The notes beneath the pieces were generated by a model, which was given only the letters and a program-made list of their open reading frames with translations, searched no databases and was not told the origin of the DNA. A stretch of 64,000 nt of DNA, from the NCBI GenBank assembly GCA_032622095.1, contig CP136068.1:15977729-16041728 (forward strand). Reading direction: 5' to 3'. The first letter of the stretch is position 1. The number at the start of each line of letters is the position of its first letter. This document shows, one piece after another, positions 1 through 10,773 of this stretch. The position numbers were made by a program, and so were the translations under genes. Origin of the DNA: Siphonodentalium dalli (lineage: Eukaryota > Mollusca > Scaphopoda > Gadilida > Siphonodentaliidae).

Positions 1-250
1 CAACAGCCATATGGAATACATAAAAAATATATGAAAACTTCATTTTTTTGAAGGTCGGCGTACGAATACCGGTATGTTTGGAATACCGAATACCTCCTAA
101 CAGAGGGGCCGGAATACGACGTACCTCATAACAGGGCATGGCATACGGCGTACGAAAAAGAGGGGGGTGGGGCCTCATACATGGGCCCACTATAGTAAAT
201 ATGTAAAATATTTCCAACAGTAATTAACGTGTCAACAATAGATTACGTTT

Positions 251-595
251 GTCGCCATTGCTTTGTCAACGTTATTGGCACGTATCTTAAATACGGATGC
301 GATGGCGACGTGGTCGGAACTTGGGGCTTGATACCGAGACCACTATATGAATATTAATTTCGCATATAATCTGTTTGAGGAATATCGTTGAATTTGATAT
401 TCTTTATCATTTTATGTAGGCTATTATGTCAGTCATACTTGTGACATTACTATTCAGATAGTTGTCTCGGTATCGTCTACATATTGTCGCCATTGGTTTG
501 TCAACGTTATAATTGGCACGTATCTTATATACGGAGGCGATGGTGTCGTGGTCGGAACTTGGGGCTTGATACCGAGACCACTATTTGAATATCAA
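251..595. repeat. Two copies of a ~108-bp unit
   Basis: A unit beginning GTCGCCATTG and ending near GAGACCACTAT occurs at 251-358 and again at 486-595, about 235 bp apart. Both copies share the block GTGGTCGGAACTTGGGGCTT. The DNA between them is not obviously repeated, so this may be a dimer of a short element or an old satellite fragment. No coding potential is seen in 1-820. Confidence 0.75.
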
Positions 596-830
596 TGTGC
601 ACTTCATAAACTTCATTGAGTTTGATATCTTTTGTTAACATATTCATGTATGTCTCATGTTTGTTATTATATGTTATGTGTTTATTATAATGCATTATGA
701 TTAAATAAAGTTATCATTTAAAATAAATGTATTTAAATTATTATTTCGCCAAAACCTCAAATGACCCAAAACACAATAGTCTTAGAGTCGCCAATTAGTT
801 AATCCGATTACCTATAACGCTAAGCACATA

Positions 831-1280
831 AGCCGCTTACACCTTTTAATTGGAGCCGGCCGCTTACACTTTACACAACGAAAGAACGAAAAATTGAATA
901 AAATAAACACATTTGTAATTTTAAAAACGATTCAAACGTCAATGTATTCCATGCCATAACCCGGACATATGTACTAAATTTCAGTCATATCCATTTATAA
1001 ACAAAGAAGATAATGCGACATCAAGTCCGCTTAACACCTTTTAATTGGAGCCGGCCGTTTACAATTTATAGTGTGTTTCAGAACGAACAAGTTGAATAAA
1101 ATCAACAAATTTGTGAATTTAAACACAATTCAAACGTTATTGTATGCCATGTCCCAGTCCGGACATATACACCAAATTTCATTAATATCCATTGAGAAAC
1201 AACGGACCAAACGCCACATAACACCCCGTTTACACCTTTTATTTGGAGCCGGCCTCGGCCTCGGCATACACTTTATAGTG
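831..1280. repeat. Tandem repeat, ~195-200-bp period, three units
   Basis: The phrase CACCTTTTAATTGGAGCCGG starts units near 831, 1024 and 1225 (ATTTGGAG in the third). Each unit also has a 'TTTACAATTTATAGTGTG'-like stretch downstream and an A-rich second half. The units are diverged, as in an old satellite. A short open frame across 1071-1406 lies in the repeat and looks fortuitous. Confidence 0.7.
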
Positions 1281-1303
1281 TGTCCCGATTCGTGTGCAGC
1301 TGG

Positions 1304-1574
1304 GAAAGACTACTTCGCAGAACGTGTGACCTTGACCGTAAACAGTTCAGTTGGTGTGGACATCCCTCCTGTGGGATGTTACATTACAAAACTAAGTAGT
1401 GAATAGTATGAGTCAAGTTAAAAGTAAAAATATGAATATTTAATAATCTTGATAGTATTGGATAAAAGTAGTTCCAGGCACAACATGTATTAACTGTTTA
1501 CGGTCAAGGTCACACGTTCTGCGAAGTAGTCTTTCCGTGCAAGGGAAACTGCTATCCGGGATGTTGCACGGAAA
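1304..1574. repeat. Perfect 44-bp inverted repeat plus adjoining small hairpin
   Basis: Bases 1304-1347 are the exact reverse complement of 1492-1535, with a 144-bp spacer. The right arm runs directly into a second inverted repeat, TTTCCGTGCAA (1532-1542) and TTGCACGGAAA (1564-1574). I see no target duplication around the arms. This may be a miniature inverted-repeat element or a foldback product. Confidence 0.7.
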
Positions 1575-1610
1575 GGGTTACCGCTAATATATACGAAGCT
1601 TCGGTACATT

Positions 1611-3215
1611 AAGTATACTTCCATGGTGTAACCAAGAAAGTATATTGTTTTTCTACTGAGGTCGTTTTCCGTTTATTTTGAAATACTCAGAAACTAATTG
1701 CAGTAGGAACGCGAAATCTCTAGCGATTGCAGGCATTTAAGGTCTACTAAAAATAAAGGTAGGGTAATATGGGGCATAATGCGACACAAACTAAAAGTTA
1801 GATAAATATTTCCACTATACATATTAATACTCACACTTGCCTGGGAAGCATCAATTTCTGAACACCACTACTCCCCGCCGGCGTACCCAATCCGTCGCAT
1901 TATGCCCCATACACGGGGTACAATTCGACACATTAAATTTTGACATTGCAACATCAGCATATACATGTAGGCCTACCGAACTTAATAAATACAAGACGGT
2001 CTGCAGTTTCTTTTCTTTTGTGGATTGAATGAATTATAAGGGTTAATTCAAGTCATACCAGCAGACCAATGAAACATTTTATTGATATATATGGCGGGTA
2101 AAATAGCACCATCAAGTTTGGATTACAGGAAAATGGCCGGGGTAGGGTTAACAATAATTATTATCTATAGGCCTATCATGTTTTAATGTTTGGGAATGAT
2201 CGAATATGTTTTTTTATTTCTTTTCTTTTGAAAAGATTTATTTTTTCAGGTTTGATTTGCGATATGCCTAATCATATTTTTTTTCTCGTACTGGTTGTAC
2301 CCGAGTGTCGCATTATGCCCCACAACCATACAGCCCGTCTCTCCCACAATATGAGTGAATGTGAATAACCGATGTACATAGAACTGATCAACTTACTATT
2401 AAAATCGTCTTACTTTACCAAATTACGCATGTAGCTTTGGTGGTAGTGGTACGATGTTCTCGTTTTAACATGTACAAGACCTACCGAAAGTTATAAACCA
2501 TTCAAAAAGGGGGTCACCAAATGAGGGTACCCCTACTCCGGCGTTGCGCATGTGAAATTAAACAGTCATAATGATGTCGGTCCAATTGGGATGTCCACTT
2601 CTACGATTGGTCTTAATAAAATAATAAATGTGCGATTCAACTTCAGTCTGTCGCATTATGCCCCGGGTCGCATTATGCCCCACATTACCCTATCCGCATA
2701 CCGGTCCAAGGTTTCTAGACTGAATTATGGCCCTTTTACGATTATTTTTCAATATTATTTGTTATTATACTCCACACTTTTGCAACGACTTAATATCTGA
2801 AAGTATGGGGAGTATCGAACTGAAGGTTTGTACGTATGTTGGGGTCAATGAGTTCTAACCTATCGGCATACAACGAATATTGTCCGCGTTTATCCCGCGG
2901 TGTTATCTCCCTTTATATGAAAAATGTCATTTTATTATCTCGGAAATTATAAGGAGCAGACCATCGAAATTTGGACCGTATGCACACCTCGATATGCCAT
3001 ACTGCCCAGGGGCATCACAACTTGTGTCCGCGCTTTCCCTGAGGAGTTACCGCCCATAGTTGGCAAACCTCTATTTGATTGTACTCTGTTGTCCTCCCGT
3101 ATCATTCCAGATAACTGCATTTGGTTTCCATAGTCGTGTTGACCGTTGTCAGCTTAGTCCGAGGAAGAAAATTTGACAAGGTCCGACATATATTTTTACA
3201 TTTGGGTGGGGGCAA
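1611..3215 (+). repeat. Family A dispersed repeat, 5' fragment (interrupted)
   Basis: From TATACTTCCATGGTGTAACC onward this matches the starts of the other family A copies at about 27208, 28931, 38861 and (inverted) 57963. The match resumes after an inserted transposon at 1762-2690 and runs to about 3215, through the block ending GGGTGGGGGCAAAAG. The beginning folds on itself (TATACTTCC and GGAAGTATA). No long open frame is present. The family's function and class are unknown. Confidence 0.75.
1762..2690. mobile_element. Non-autonomous DNA transposon with TA target duplication
   Basis: The ends are inverted: GGGTAATATGGGGCATAATG on the left and the reverse complement GGGTAATGTGGGGCATAATG on the right, matching over about 24 of 26 bases. 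TA lies on both sides (1760-1761 and 2691-2692). The related family A copy near 39006 shows the same flanks with a single TA and no insert, so the borders are certain. The core TCGCATTATGCCCC recurs inside at about 1892, 2307 and 2651. TA duplication fits the Tc1/mariner superfamily, but no transposase is encoded in the 929 bp. Confidence 0.88.
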
Positions 3216-4478
3216 AAGTTCACAAAGAATTAACCAAAAGCACACAATACTACATAACAATATGTAAACCAATATAACCAAATATTGTATCTCACGTGAC
3301 TTTGTTATTGAAATCAAGCTTTCCGATTGGTTGGCTACTCGACTCTATTAGTCGTAGTTGTATACTACGCCTTCAAGTCTCTCCCATCGTGCACTATGCA
3401 TATGTAGTTTTGACTACTAAAAATAGTAACGAACACTACATCAAACTTTGTTCTGAAACTACTTGTTATTTCCGCTGATCCAAATTAAAGCTTCAGTAAT
3501 AGGCGAACATCAATTGTCTGAACTTAGTAAAAGTTTTTGAAAATAGTAGTTTCCTACTGCTAAATCAAAATTACAAAGGTTTTCTCTGGAGTCCAGTTGC
3601 GTTTCCTAAGTTCGCGATACCCCATTCCTATACCGGTAACACTAAAACGTGTGATCGGTTGCCGTACCCGAACAACTAATAAAATGAACCGAGAATACAA
3701 TTTGCCGATTACAGCTTGTTTTAGCTGTCTCTTGTAAATAAATAATACCCCTATGCTGTATACTAAGCGTTGAAAAAACACGCTACTGCAGATTTTCATG
3801 GCCCAATAACACCAATCATACGTTCATGTTTCCGGAGTTGGGTACACTTTTTTTTGTAGCTGTAAATTCTTTGCTTCCGATCAGAGTCACGTGACCGCTC
3901 GGTTCGAAAATAATAAATAATTTCGCGGCTCAATTATTCTGATAGTTCCGTGTACAAGAGCGACTTATACTAATAAATGACCAAATTTAATACATTCTTC
4001 GTTCGTCCGGGCACCAATTAAGAGTGGGTAAGTGGTTGAAATGTGTTGACATTGGTCTAAATGTTCTTGAGTTTGGTCACTGGTCACCACAGGTACAACA
4101 ACAAAATTAATTTAAAAAAACAAACAAACCTGAACAAAGGGGAATTTAAAAAAAACAAGTTTTTTTTAAAACAGGAAAACAAACATGAAAAATAAACAAA
4201 CAATAAATAAACATTTACAACAAATAAAAATAATTAAAAAAAACAACAAAAAATAATTAAAAAAAACAACAAACAGGCAGCCAAAGTTTTTTAAAAACAG
4301 GAAAACAAACATTGAAATTTTTTTTTTACAAAGAATTAATTAAAAACAAACAAACAAACAAACCTGAACAAATGTTTTTTTTTTTTTTTATTTTTTTTTT
4401 TTTCTTTAAAAAAAAATGGTGTTTGCCCACTGGTTTGCCTTTAATTTCTGCATTTGTTCGATACAATATAATAATTGG
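3216..4478. other. No gene seen; A/T-rich low-complexity tract
   Basis: There is no supported gene. About 4090-4430 is a run of A-rich and then T-rich simple sequence (AAACAAACAAAC, long A and T runs). Bases 3225-3290 resemble 5240-5310 (AAAGCACACAATACT, TAAACCAATATAACCAAATA), a short dispersed repeat of unknown kind. Confidence 0.6.
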
Positions 4479-4605
4479 AGCATGACTTGTCGTGAAATAC
4501 GCCGATATAGTGCATAGTGCGGTTGTGTAGTTCACTCCGCTTCGCGTCGTGAACTACACAACCTCACTATGCACTATATCGGCGTATTTCACTCCAAGCC
4601 ATGCT
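4479..4605. repeat. Near-perfect long palindrome (hairpin)
   Basis: 4492-4535 and 4549-4592 are inverted copies with one mismatch in 44 bases, around a 13-base loop TCCGCTTCGCGTC. The complementarity extends with mismatches to GAGCATG at 4479 and CATGCTC at 4605. Such snap-back palindromes are typical of some miniature inverted-repeat elements. No target duplication could be recognised. Confidence 0.85.
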
Positions 4606-4653
4606 CTATTTAGTAAATATATCGTACTCACAAGCCGCCTCATACTCACAAGC

Positions 4654-5145
4654 GTTACTGCGCCGTATCTCCAATTAAAATTCCCCATGCTATCGAGACT
4701 ATAATATAATTATATGTTATAATGTTAATACGCCGAAAAAGGTATTCTATATAAAACATATTACCCATTCCAAAACTATAAGGGTGGGTTAATGTGTTCC
4801 CGATGCCCTGATCCGTTGAAACAGAAATGGTCGAATTGAAGCGTGCACATATACATGTTCTCCGTCACGCGGTAAGCGTCCAATCGGCTACCTGGTAGCA
4901 GCATGTCGATGGATGAATGGATAAACAACATATTTAGGTCGTCCCTAACAAACATGATTGGGAGTGTATTGCCGTCCGTGCATTTCACAATAATGTCGCC
5001 TTACGGCAAACCCAATGTTTTGATGTGTTTGTCTCCCCCACCCTATATATATGTAAATGATACCAATATGTTTTTGGCCCCCCCGGCAGTAATACCACAC
5101 ACTCATTAGCCATTTTGACAGTGTCGTAACACCGCCAAAATGTAC
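4654..5145. repeat. 490-bp dispersed repeat, copy 1
   Basis: This stretch is closely similar to 37056-37552, starting at about CGTATCTCCAATTAAAATTC and ending at CGCCAAAATGTAC, where the two flanks diverge. Both copies hold the same minus-strand 70-codon open frame (4776-4988 here), rich in Met, His and Cys, with about ten amino-acid differences. I do not recognise the peptide and most differences are replacements, so it is probably not under selection. Confidence 0.8.
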
Positions 5146-5474
5146 AAATGAGTGAGGGAGTTTACTTACAATTCATTGTGATTTAAAGATTTAATCTTGG
5201 CCTACTATGTAATTAAATATGTACACACATCTTACATCACACAAATAATTAACGAAAAGCACACAATACTAATATGTAAACCAATATAACCAAATATATC
5301 ATACTCACAAGCCGCCAAGCCGCCAAAAACAAATCCAGTAGCTACAACCAATCAAGACAGAAGCCAGAGGAATCATTAAGTCCCCTAAAACCTCACTAAC
5401 CCTCTAGAGGAGGCTGGTCACAGAGCTGTTCGCACTCCCCTGAAAGGATATTAAACTGGATTAATTTTTAGCCG

Positions 5475-5990
5475 CTTAACCACTTGTATATAAAAAGCAC
5501 ACGGACTCCCTTTTCATTCAAGTGCAACCACCGTCATATACTTCAAATAAATGCCTCAATGGTCTTTTCTTCTCAAAATCCATAAATGCTCTGTAAGTTC
5601 TGACAAAATTAATGTAACTCCCCTTTTTGTACACAACTTTCTGATTAGTCTATTACATTCAACTACATGATCATGGGACCAACGAAAATCGACAGGTCTG
5701 TGCCACATGGCGGAAATGGTGATACCGCATTTTTACTCTTTCCTTATTGCCGTTATCAAGTTATTGAATTCGGCTTCCATTTCTTCAGACGAATACCTCC
5801 AAATGTCATTGGTACCAACATGAACTATAAGAAAGTCAATAGAAAGGTCCACTTCCCTGTGTTTAACCCTGTTATACAGCTTCCTTAGCGTAAGTCCAGG
5901 CACGCTCTCGACATCCGTCCAGTGAAGCCCTGAAACCCCTCTAACAATCGAGTCACCTATCAGACGAACATGTTTTGGTGCACCCTTTCC
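5475..5990 (-). pseudogene. SGNH/GDSL hydrolase fragment of an Ngaro-like element
   Basis: The minus strand encodes IGDSIVRGVSGLHW near 5960 (block I, GDS with the catalytic Ser), then LSIDFLIVHVGTNDIW (block III, GTND), followed after an in-frame stop and two frameshifts by the domain's end, DGG and LHLNEKG, near 5500 (catalytic Asp/His block). It follows the tyrosine recombinase on the same strand. As I recall the literature, some metazoan Ngaro retrotransposons carry a hydrolase ORF after the recombinase, which fits this order. It is broken and cannot make a protein. Confidence 0.75.
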
Positions 5991-6065
5991 TGTAATATAT
6001 CAGACCAATGACCATGAAGAATTCTGATTCTTGAAACAGATCAAGTTCTTTAAAGCGACATATTC

Positions 6066-6385
6066 CCTTCAAATCTCAAAATGCAATCCCTGAAAACTTG
6101 ACTTATTCTTTCTTTATCATTCAGTGTGAATTCTAAATAAATTTTATAACAACCACTCCTCCAATCACCCTGCCGCTTGATAAGCTATGCTGGCAACCCA
6201 TATATAAAGGCGAATGTGCACCCCCCCTCTGCGAAAACTATGTGACGAAAATTCGTTTGGATTTTGTCCATTTGTTTCCATTTTTGTTCTTAGATATTTT
6301 TGAAACCATGGATAAGTTATGGGAACAAGGCTTTTTCCTTTTTTTACTAAAAAGGCAGGCGATTGCAATTCTGCGGGACAAATTC
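6066..6385 (-). pseudogene. Tyrosine recombinase, catalytic C-terminal part
   Basis: Read on the minus strand, this holds LVPITYPWFQKYLR, then SSHSFRRGG (the conserved H-x-x-R), and after a frameshift LIKRQGDWRSGCYKIYLEF, which includes the tyrosine nucleophile region. This is the R-H-R-Y fold of YR retrotransposons (DIRS/Ngaro). The N-terminal part lies at 7977-8665 on the same strand, displaced by a 1.6-kb insertion. One stop and a frameshift make it inactive. Confidence 0.82.
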
Positions 6386-7976
6386 TTGTCGTATTCGCGA
6401 CGTTACAATAGCCAGCTTGGTTACAAAATAAATTGCTCCGTAAAAAACACCGTAAAATAAACAAAAACAATGGAATAACGTCAAGACATTATAGTCACGA
6501 AGATAAAATGAACATGGAAATTTGAAAGTAATTTGTGTCAAGATCTCGGAATATTATGTTTTCTGGTGTTGAACATTTCAATCAGCGACTGAAACAGTGG
6601 TGAACGCATAGCAACGGCTAAATAAGCGAGGACGAATTTCCTATTAGTTTGTGAAAGATGTCGGCAGAGACAAGGACACATTTGCAGAATACAGGACAAG
6701 AAAACTGTTATTCCTGCAACGGAAAATTCAAGATAAAGAAACACAGGATTGTTTGTGACTTTTGTAAGCAGCACTACCATTTCAGATGTCAAGGGATAGA
6801 TGCAGAGGACTCAACAGACATACTAAATACATCAAGTAGTATTTTGTGGTCGTGCAAGAGAAGTAGAAACAAAAGCGACAGCCAGAATAAATGCCACAGT
6901 GACCAGGAAACAAACGATGACACTAAACGGAATAACCGGGAAACAAAAGAAGAATTGATACCAAATATGGAACAGGTAAGCAGGAAAGGGCAATCCAAAA
7001 CGCGGGAACAATTAAGCTCTGAGGATATGGGTATTTGGATGTTACACATCGAAAAGTTGCTGGAAAAAGTAATAGCAAATATGGACAAATTTGATGCGTG
7101 TATCAAAATTAAAGTGGGTCAGCGCATTGATAACTTCGAAAATAAGTACAACACAAAAGTGGAAAAACACACTTCAGAAATGGAAAAGAGAATACAGAAA
7201 ATAGAGTCAAATATGTTGAAATTAGAAAAAAGAGTAAATAGATGTGAAGAAAAACAAACTACTGAACGGGGAGAAACATACACGCAATTAGAGGCATCAA
7301 AAAGAAAATCAGAAAAAAACTAATAAAAGAATTCGAAGAGAAAAACAAACGATTATTTGAACAGCAGCGAACAGAAATACAAGAAAAACAGACTATGCTA
7401 GAAACTATTATAGAAGAAAAACTTAAAAAACCCATGAACGCATATAAAGAACCAACTGGAATTTCAGAATCAAAGAACCACAACATTGTGATAGCAAATA
7501 TACCCGAATTGTCACAAACAGAAGAATATTCAAGAGAACAGGACTGGCACATTGTAAGCAATAAAATACAAGAAAGGTCAAAATTTAACGACAGCGATGT
7601 CTTGTCCTTTTACAGACTTGGCAACAGGTCTTCGAATAAAAATCGACCGGTCAAGATAGTCCTGAAAATAAACAAACTCGAGACAAAATGATTCGTGATG
7701 CTATCGGATACAATAAAAAGGACAGTAAAACAACAGGCAGTGAAAAAATTTACTTTAATTTAGATCTCACGAAAACGCAAATGGAACAGCTCTATGAACT
7801 TCGCATAGAACTGAAATATAAACAGAACGTTTACCCTTCTAGGAACTTCCGCTTGGAAGGTAATCGGATAGTGGAACATTATACTTTGAAATAGTGCACT
7901 CCAGTGAAATCAGTATTACTCAATTTATTGTGACGTCGAAATTGTAAACGATTATATTATTAACGGGGACTAAGAG
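6386..7976 (+). mobile_element. Insertion carrying an ORF1-type gene, inside the recombinase
   Basis: The recombinase reading frame on the minus strand stops at about 7979 and resumes at about 6385, which defines this 1.6-kb insertion. Its contents are a plus-strand ORF1-like gene and about 80 bp of downstream DNA. No reverse transcriptase, poly(A) tail or clear target duplication is visible. It may be a partial LINE copy or a retroposed ORF1-only derivative. The exact borders are approximate. Confidence 0.6.
6658..7894 (+). pseudogene. LINE ORF1-like protein with PHD finger and coiled coil
   Basis: It starts MSAETRTH. Residues ~18-50 hold a zinc-binding pattern (CYSCNGKF, CDFCKQHYHFRC, then WSCKR) like the PHD fingers of some LINE ORF1 proteins. 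A long Glu/Lys-rich coiled coil follows (~140-260), then an RRM/CTD-like end (NIVIANIPE, LSFYRLGN, RPVKIVL, NVYPSRNFR). Such proteins bind the element RNA as trimers. Two one-base slips, both in A runs (about 7315 and 7690), break the frame into 6658-7323, 7395-7691 and 7688-7894. No partner ORF2 lies nearby. Confidence 0.75.
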
Positions 7977-8665
7977 TCAAACAGACTCGTTCTCAAATAA
8001 AGATGATGACAGATGATGAATATTCTGGAAAGCTCGAACCGGACAAAGAGGCGAAGAGGGCACTGCGACCAAAGGTATAATTAATTGTCGTTCACCATAT
8101 TGATTAGTTTTACTCCACGCGAAAGTAATGATCAAAGTATTTTTCACAACGATAATGTCTTTTCTTATGAGCTGTTTCTTAGAGTCAAATTTTGAAACAG
8201 AATCGGGCATGAAATTTGATTTCGTCCAAAGGTAAAGAACATCAGTAAAAATAAACACCAAACCGTTGAGTCGTTATTACTATCCATGTCCAAAGTTATG
8301 AACATATCTTGTAAGATGTTTATGGTTATCGGAGAAGCCCTTTTTGTCGAATGTGGATTGATTCTACGTAACCCTCTGAATATCAAATTCAGTCGATAAA
8401 TATCATCTGGAAATTGATTTCCCGTAATATTATGTAGAGTTTTTACTTCACTAATGTGATTTCTTATGGAGTCTACAGACAGGCAGGATCTACTCAACAG
8501 CTGAGCATACAGCATCAAAGTGTCTATGGAGACTGGCAATGCATCAAATTAAAAAAACTCACAAAATGCTAAAAATTAAATGATCTGAGTCTTCAAATTT
8601 CTTAAAGAACCGTCAGCAAAGGCTGCTCTAGTCCATTTTATAGCATGCTTCTTCAGGGATAACAA
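7977..8665 (-). pseudogene. Tyrosine recombinase, N-terminal core-binding part
   Basis: The minus strand reads KWTRAAFADGSLRNLKTQ near 8630, then DTLMLYAQLLSRSCLSVDSI near 8500, the SAM-like DNA-binding half of a YR retrotransposon recombinase. The start of the catalytic half follows (ITFAWSKTNQYGERQ, PLCPVRAF). There are two in-frame stops near 8540-8580 and a shift near 8165-8260. It continues into 6066-6385 beyond the insertion. On the right it is preceded by 9389-9454, which matches DNA just after the RNase H of the Ngaro-like element at 22.4 kb, so both are probably the same family. Confidence 0.78.
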
Positions 8666-9388
8666 AGGATCTGAAACAAGGAACAAATCGCTCTAAAAAT
8701 CCATGAATAATTCATATATACCTTCTATAAACTAACTGCAGAAGTGTCTGTCACTCATACTAGCTCTATTAACATTATTTATATTTCTGATTAAACGTAT
8801 TTACACTGAAACAGTCGATTATGTAGAGCTTTAACCACGATTCACAAGTTCATACACCAATTATGTGAAAACCACAAAAACTATTACTAGTCACCAAAAT
8901 TGGCAAAAACCAATAACCAAGCGAATGAATATCCGCTACCAAGTTGCCCTTAACCATATCAATAGTTAATTGCATATATTTACACACTAAGTGTTGTCAT
9001 CACTAAATCCAGCATTCTGATTGGCCGGCGCCCACGTGGCTAGTTGCAGTTATTTCTCGGTGAATGCGTAACGCCTCATAACACCAAGCTAATAACACCA
9101 TCGATACGTCATTAGGTTTGGAAAGACGAACGCGTAATGTTTTGGGCGCATTTGGACTCGCGCAGGATTGACTTAATACATCATCGGGTTTCAACATGAA
9201 GAGAAATTGTTCCTATTAACTTTTGCCAAGTGTGCTATTGGGTATTTTGGGCTGATCTTGTCACGATACACTTTTCGATTTAAATATATTTACAAAAAAA
9301 ACAGTCCACATGACAGTTAATCCTTATTTACCAATACGAAATGACTTGCGAATTTGTAACTTTTTTGTCTGGAAAGAATGATTTCACG
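8666..9388. other. No gene seen
   Basis: This is AT-rich DNA between the recombinase start and a short Ngaro-family match. The open frame at 9003-9197 (minus) has no recognisable domain. In the intact element this interval would lie between RNase H and recombinase. Confidence 0.5.
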
Positions 9389-9540
9389 AGCGTCTGCCGA
9401 AAAGGCATTGCCATGATATACCAAATCACCACGAATGAGAGAAGAGGGATAACTCTATATCAACACGCCCGATAACCCTAAAGGCTGGTGGCTGTGGCGA
9501 GGCATATTGCTGTAGTGATATTGTGTGTCGGTTTTCACAC
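9389..9540. repeat. Fragment shared with the Ngaro-like element at 22.3 kb
   Basis: 9389-9454 (AAGGCATTGCCATGATATAC...) matches 22374-22440 in the same orientation. The next segment, CGCCCGATAACCCT through the 'ATTGCTGTAGTGATATTG' block, matches 22278-22350 in inverted orientation. Direct and inverted copies of element ends are expected in DIRS/Ngaro-type elements, or this may be a rearrangement. Confidence 0.65.
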
Positions 9541-10773
9541 GTGTGCTCAGAATTTGAGGAACATCATAAATTCTGGAATCCACCCGGCGAGAACGCTTAT
9601 GGCATTAGATAGGACCATGACTGGTGTATTCATACACCATATGTGATAGCCGTGCGCCTTTAGATATATTTTTGATTACTTAATTTGTCGAATTTTACAA
9701 CCGGTTTGTGTCGTTTATCAAAGAAACTACCTAATATAAATGGTAGAAATCTCGATATGTAGGCTTCGTGTACACATGTCACTAGATGCACATTCCATTG
9801 ATACAATGAAACCAAAATCCACAATAAATAACATATTTTCCGTGGAAAAATATCGATTTTCCTGAGTGTCATATCACAAATTTATGACAGGCATATTGCC
9901 TCCGCAGATAGGCTCATGGCAAAGCACAAACTTGTTATGATGGGCAAGTGGCATTGTTGATAGGCACGTGGTAAATATTGACCAAGCTCCAATTTAGCAC
10001 TTTAAAGCCAACAATATGCAACTTCTGGCATATATTATTTTATAAATACACTCTGGAATGATTATTCATTCAAATGTGTGCATGACGTGAAAATTAACGC
10101 ACGAGTTTGTTACGCGGAATGTTACAACGTTACAACGATGGGGCGCGAGTTGTAACTTGCAGCATAATTTAATTTTCTCACCACGCACACATAATGTGTG
10201 GTTGTGTTTTATTACACACCCACTATAATAGAACTATTCAACATCGAGATTTAGCGTTTATTGATTCGTTTCTGTCGTAATTTATAGCCATTTTTATCAA
10301 ACTGATAGGCGACTTTATTAATAATGTTTGTAGTTCTTGTTCAAAAGATAAAGTTGACTGTAATTTGTGATTCGTGACGTCGACGTTTTCCGTATTGTAT
10401 ACGTGTTGAATACGTTGGTAAAGATATTGTATGGGCTACACACTGCTCAATATAAGAAAATTAACACAAATATTCATCTAGATCGGGCTCTATTTCTTCT
10501 GGTTCCGACATTATTTTAGCTTCTTTCTGAAATAGATAATTGAGCGGAGCCTGAGTCAGATATAAATACAATTGGACCACTATAAATCTTACATTTTACA
10601 TCTTCTGCGTCTTTACGGCCAGCATTGACCAACCCCAGAACGTGGTCTGAGTATATCCCTAACTATGTATAAGCTATCTGTAAATGACTATTTAGATATG
10701 TCGTACATGACCAGGATCCATCCGGAGTTTTCATGCATCAATTACATGTATATACAGTTGTAAATTTACCTTG
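9541..10773. other. No gene or repeat recognised
   Basis: About 1.2 kb of AT-rich sequence with only short open frames (for example 9660-9872 minus). I see no domain, clear tandem repeat or transposon end. The LINE on the minus strand ends near 10770, so the last bases may be its 3' untranslated region. Confidence 0.5.

Noticed and set aside
4326-4535. 69-codon minus-strand frame with poly-Lys
   Set aside because: The lysine run is just the poly-T tract read in reverse.
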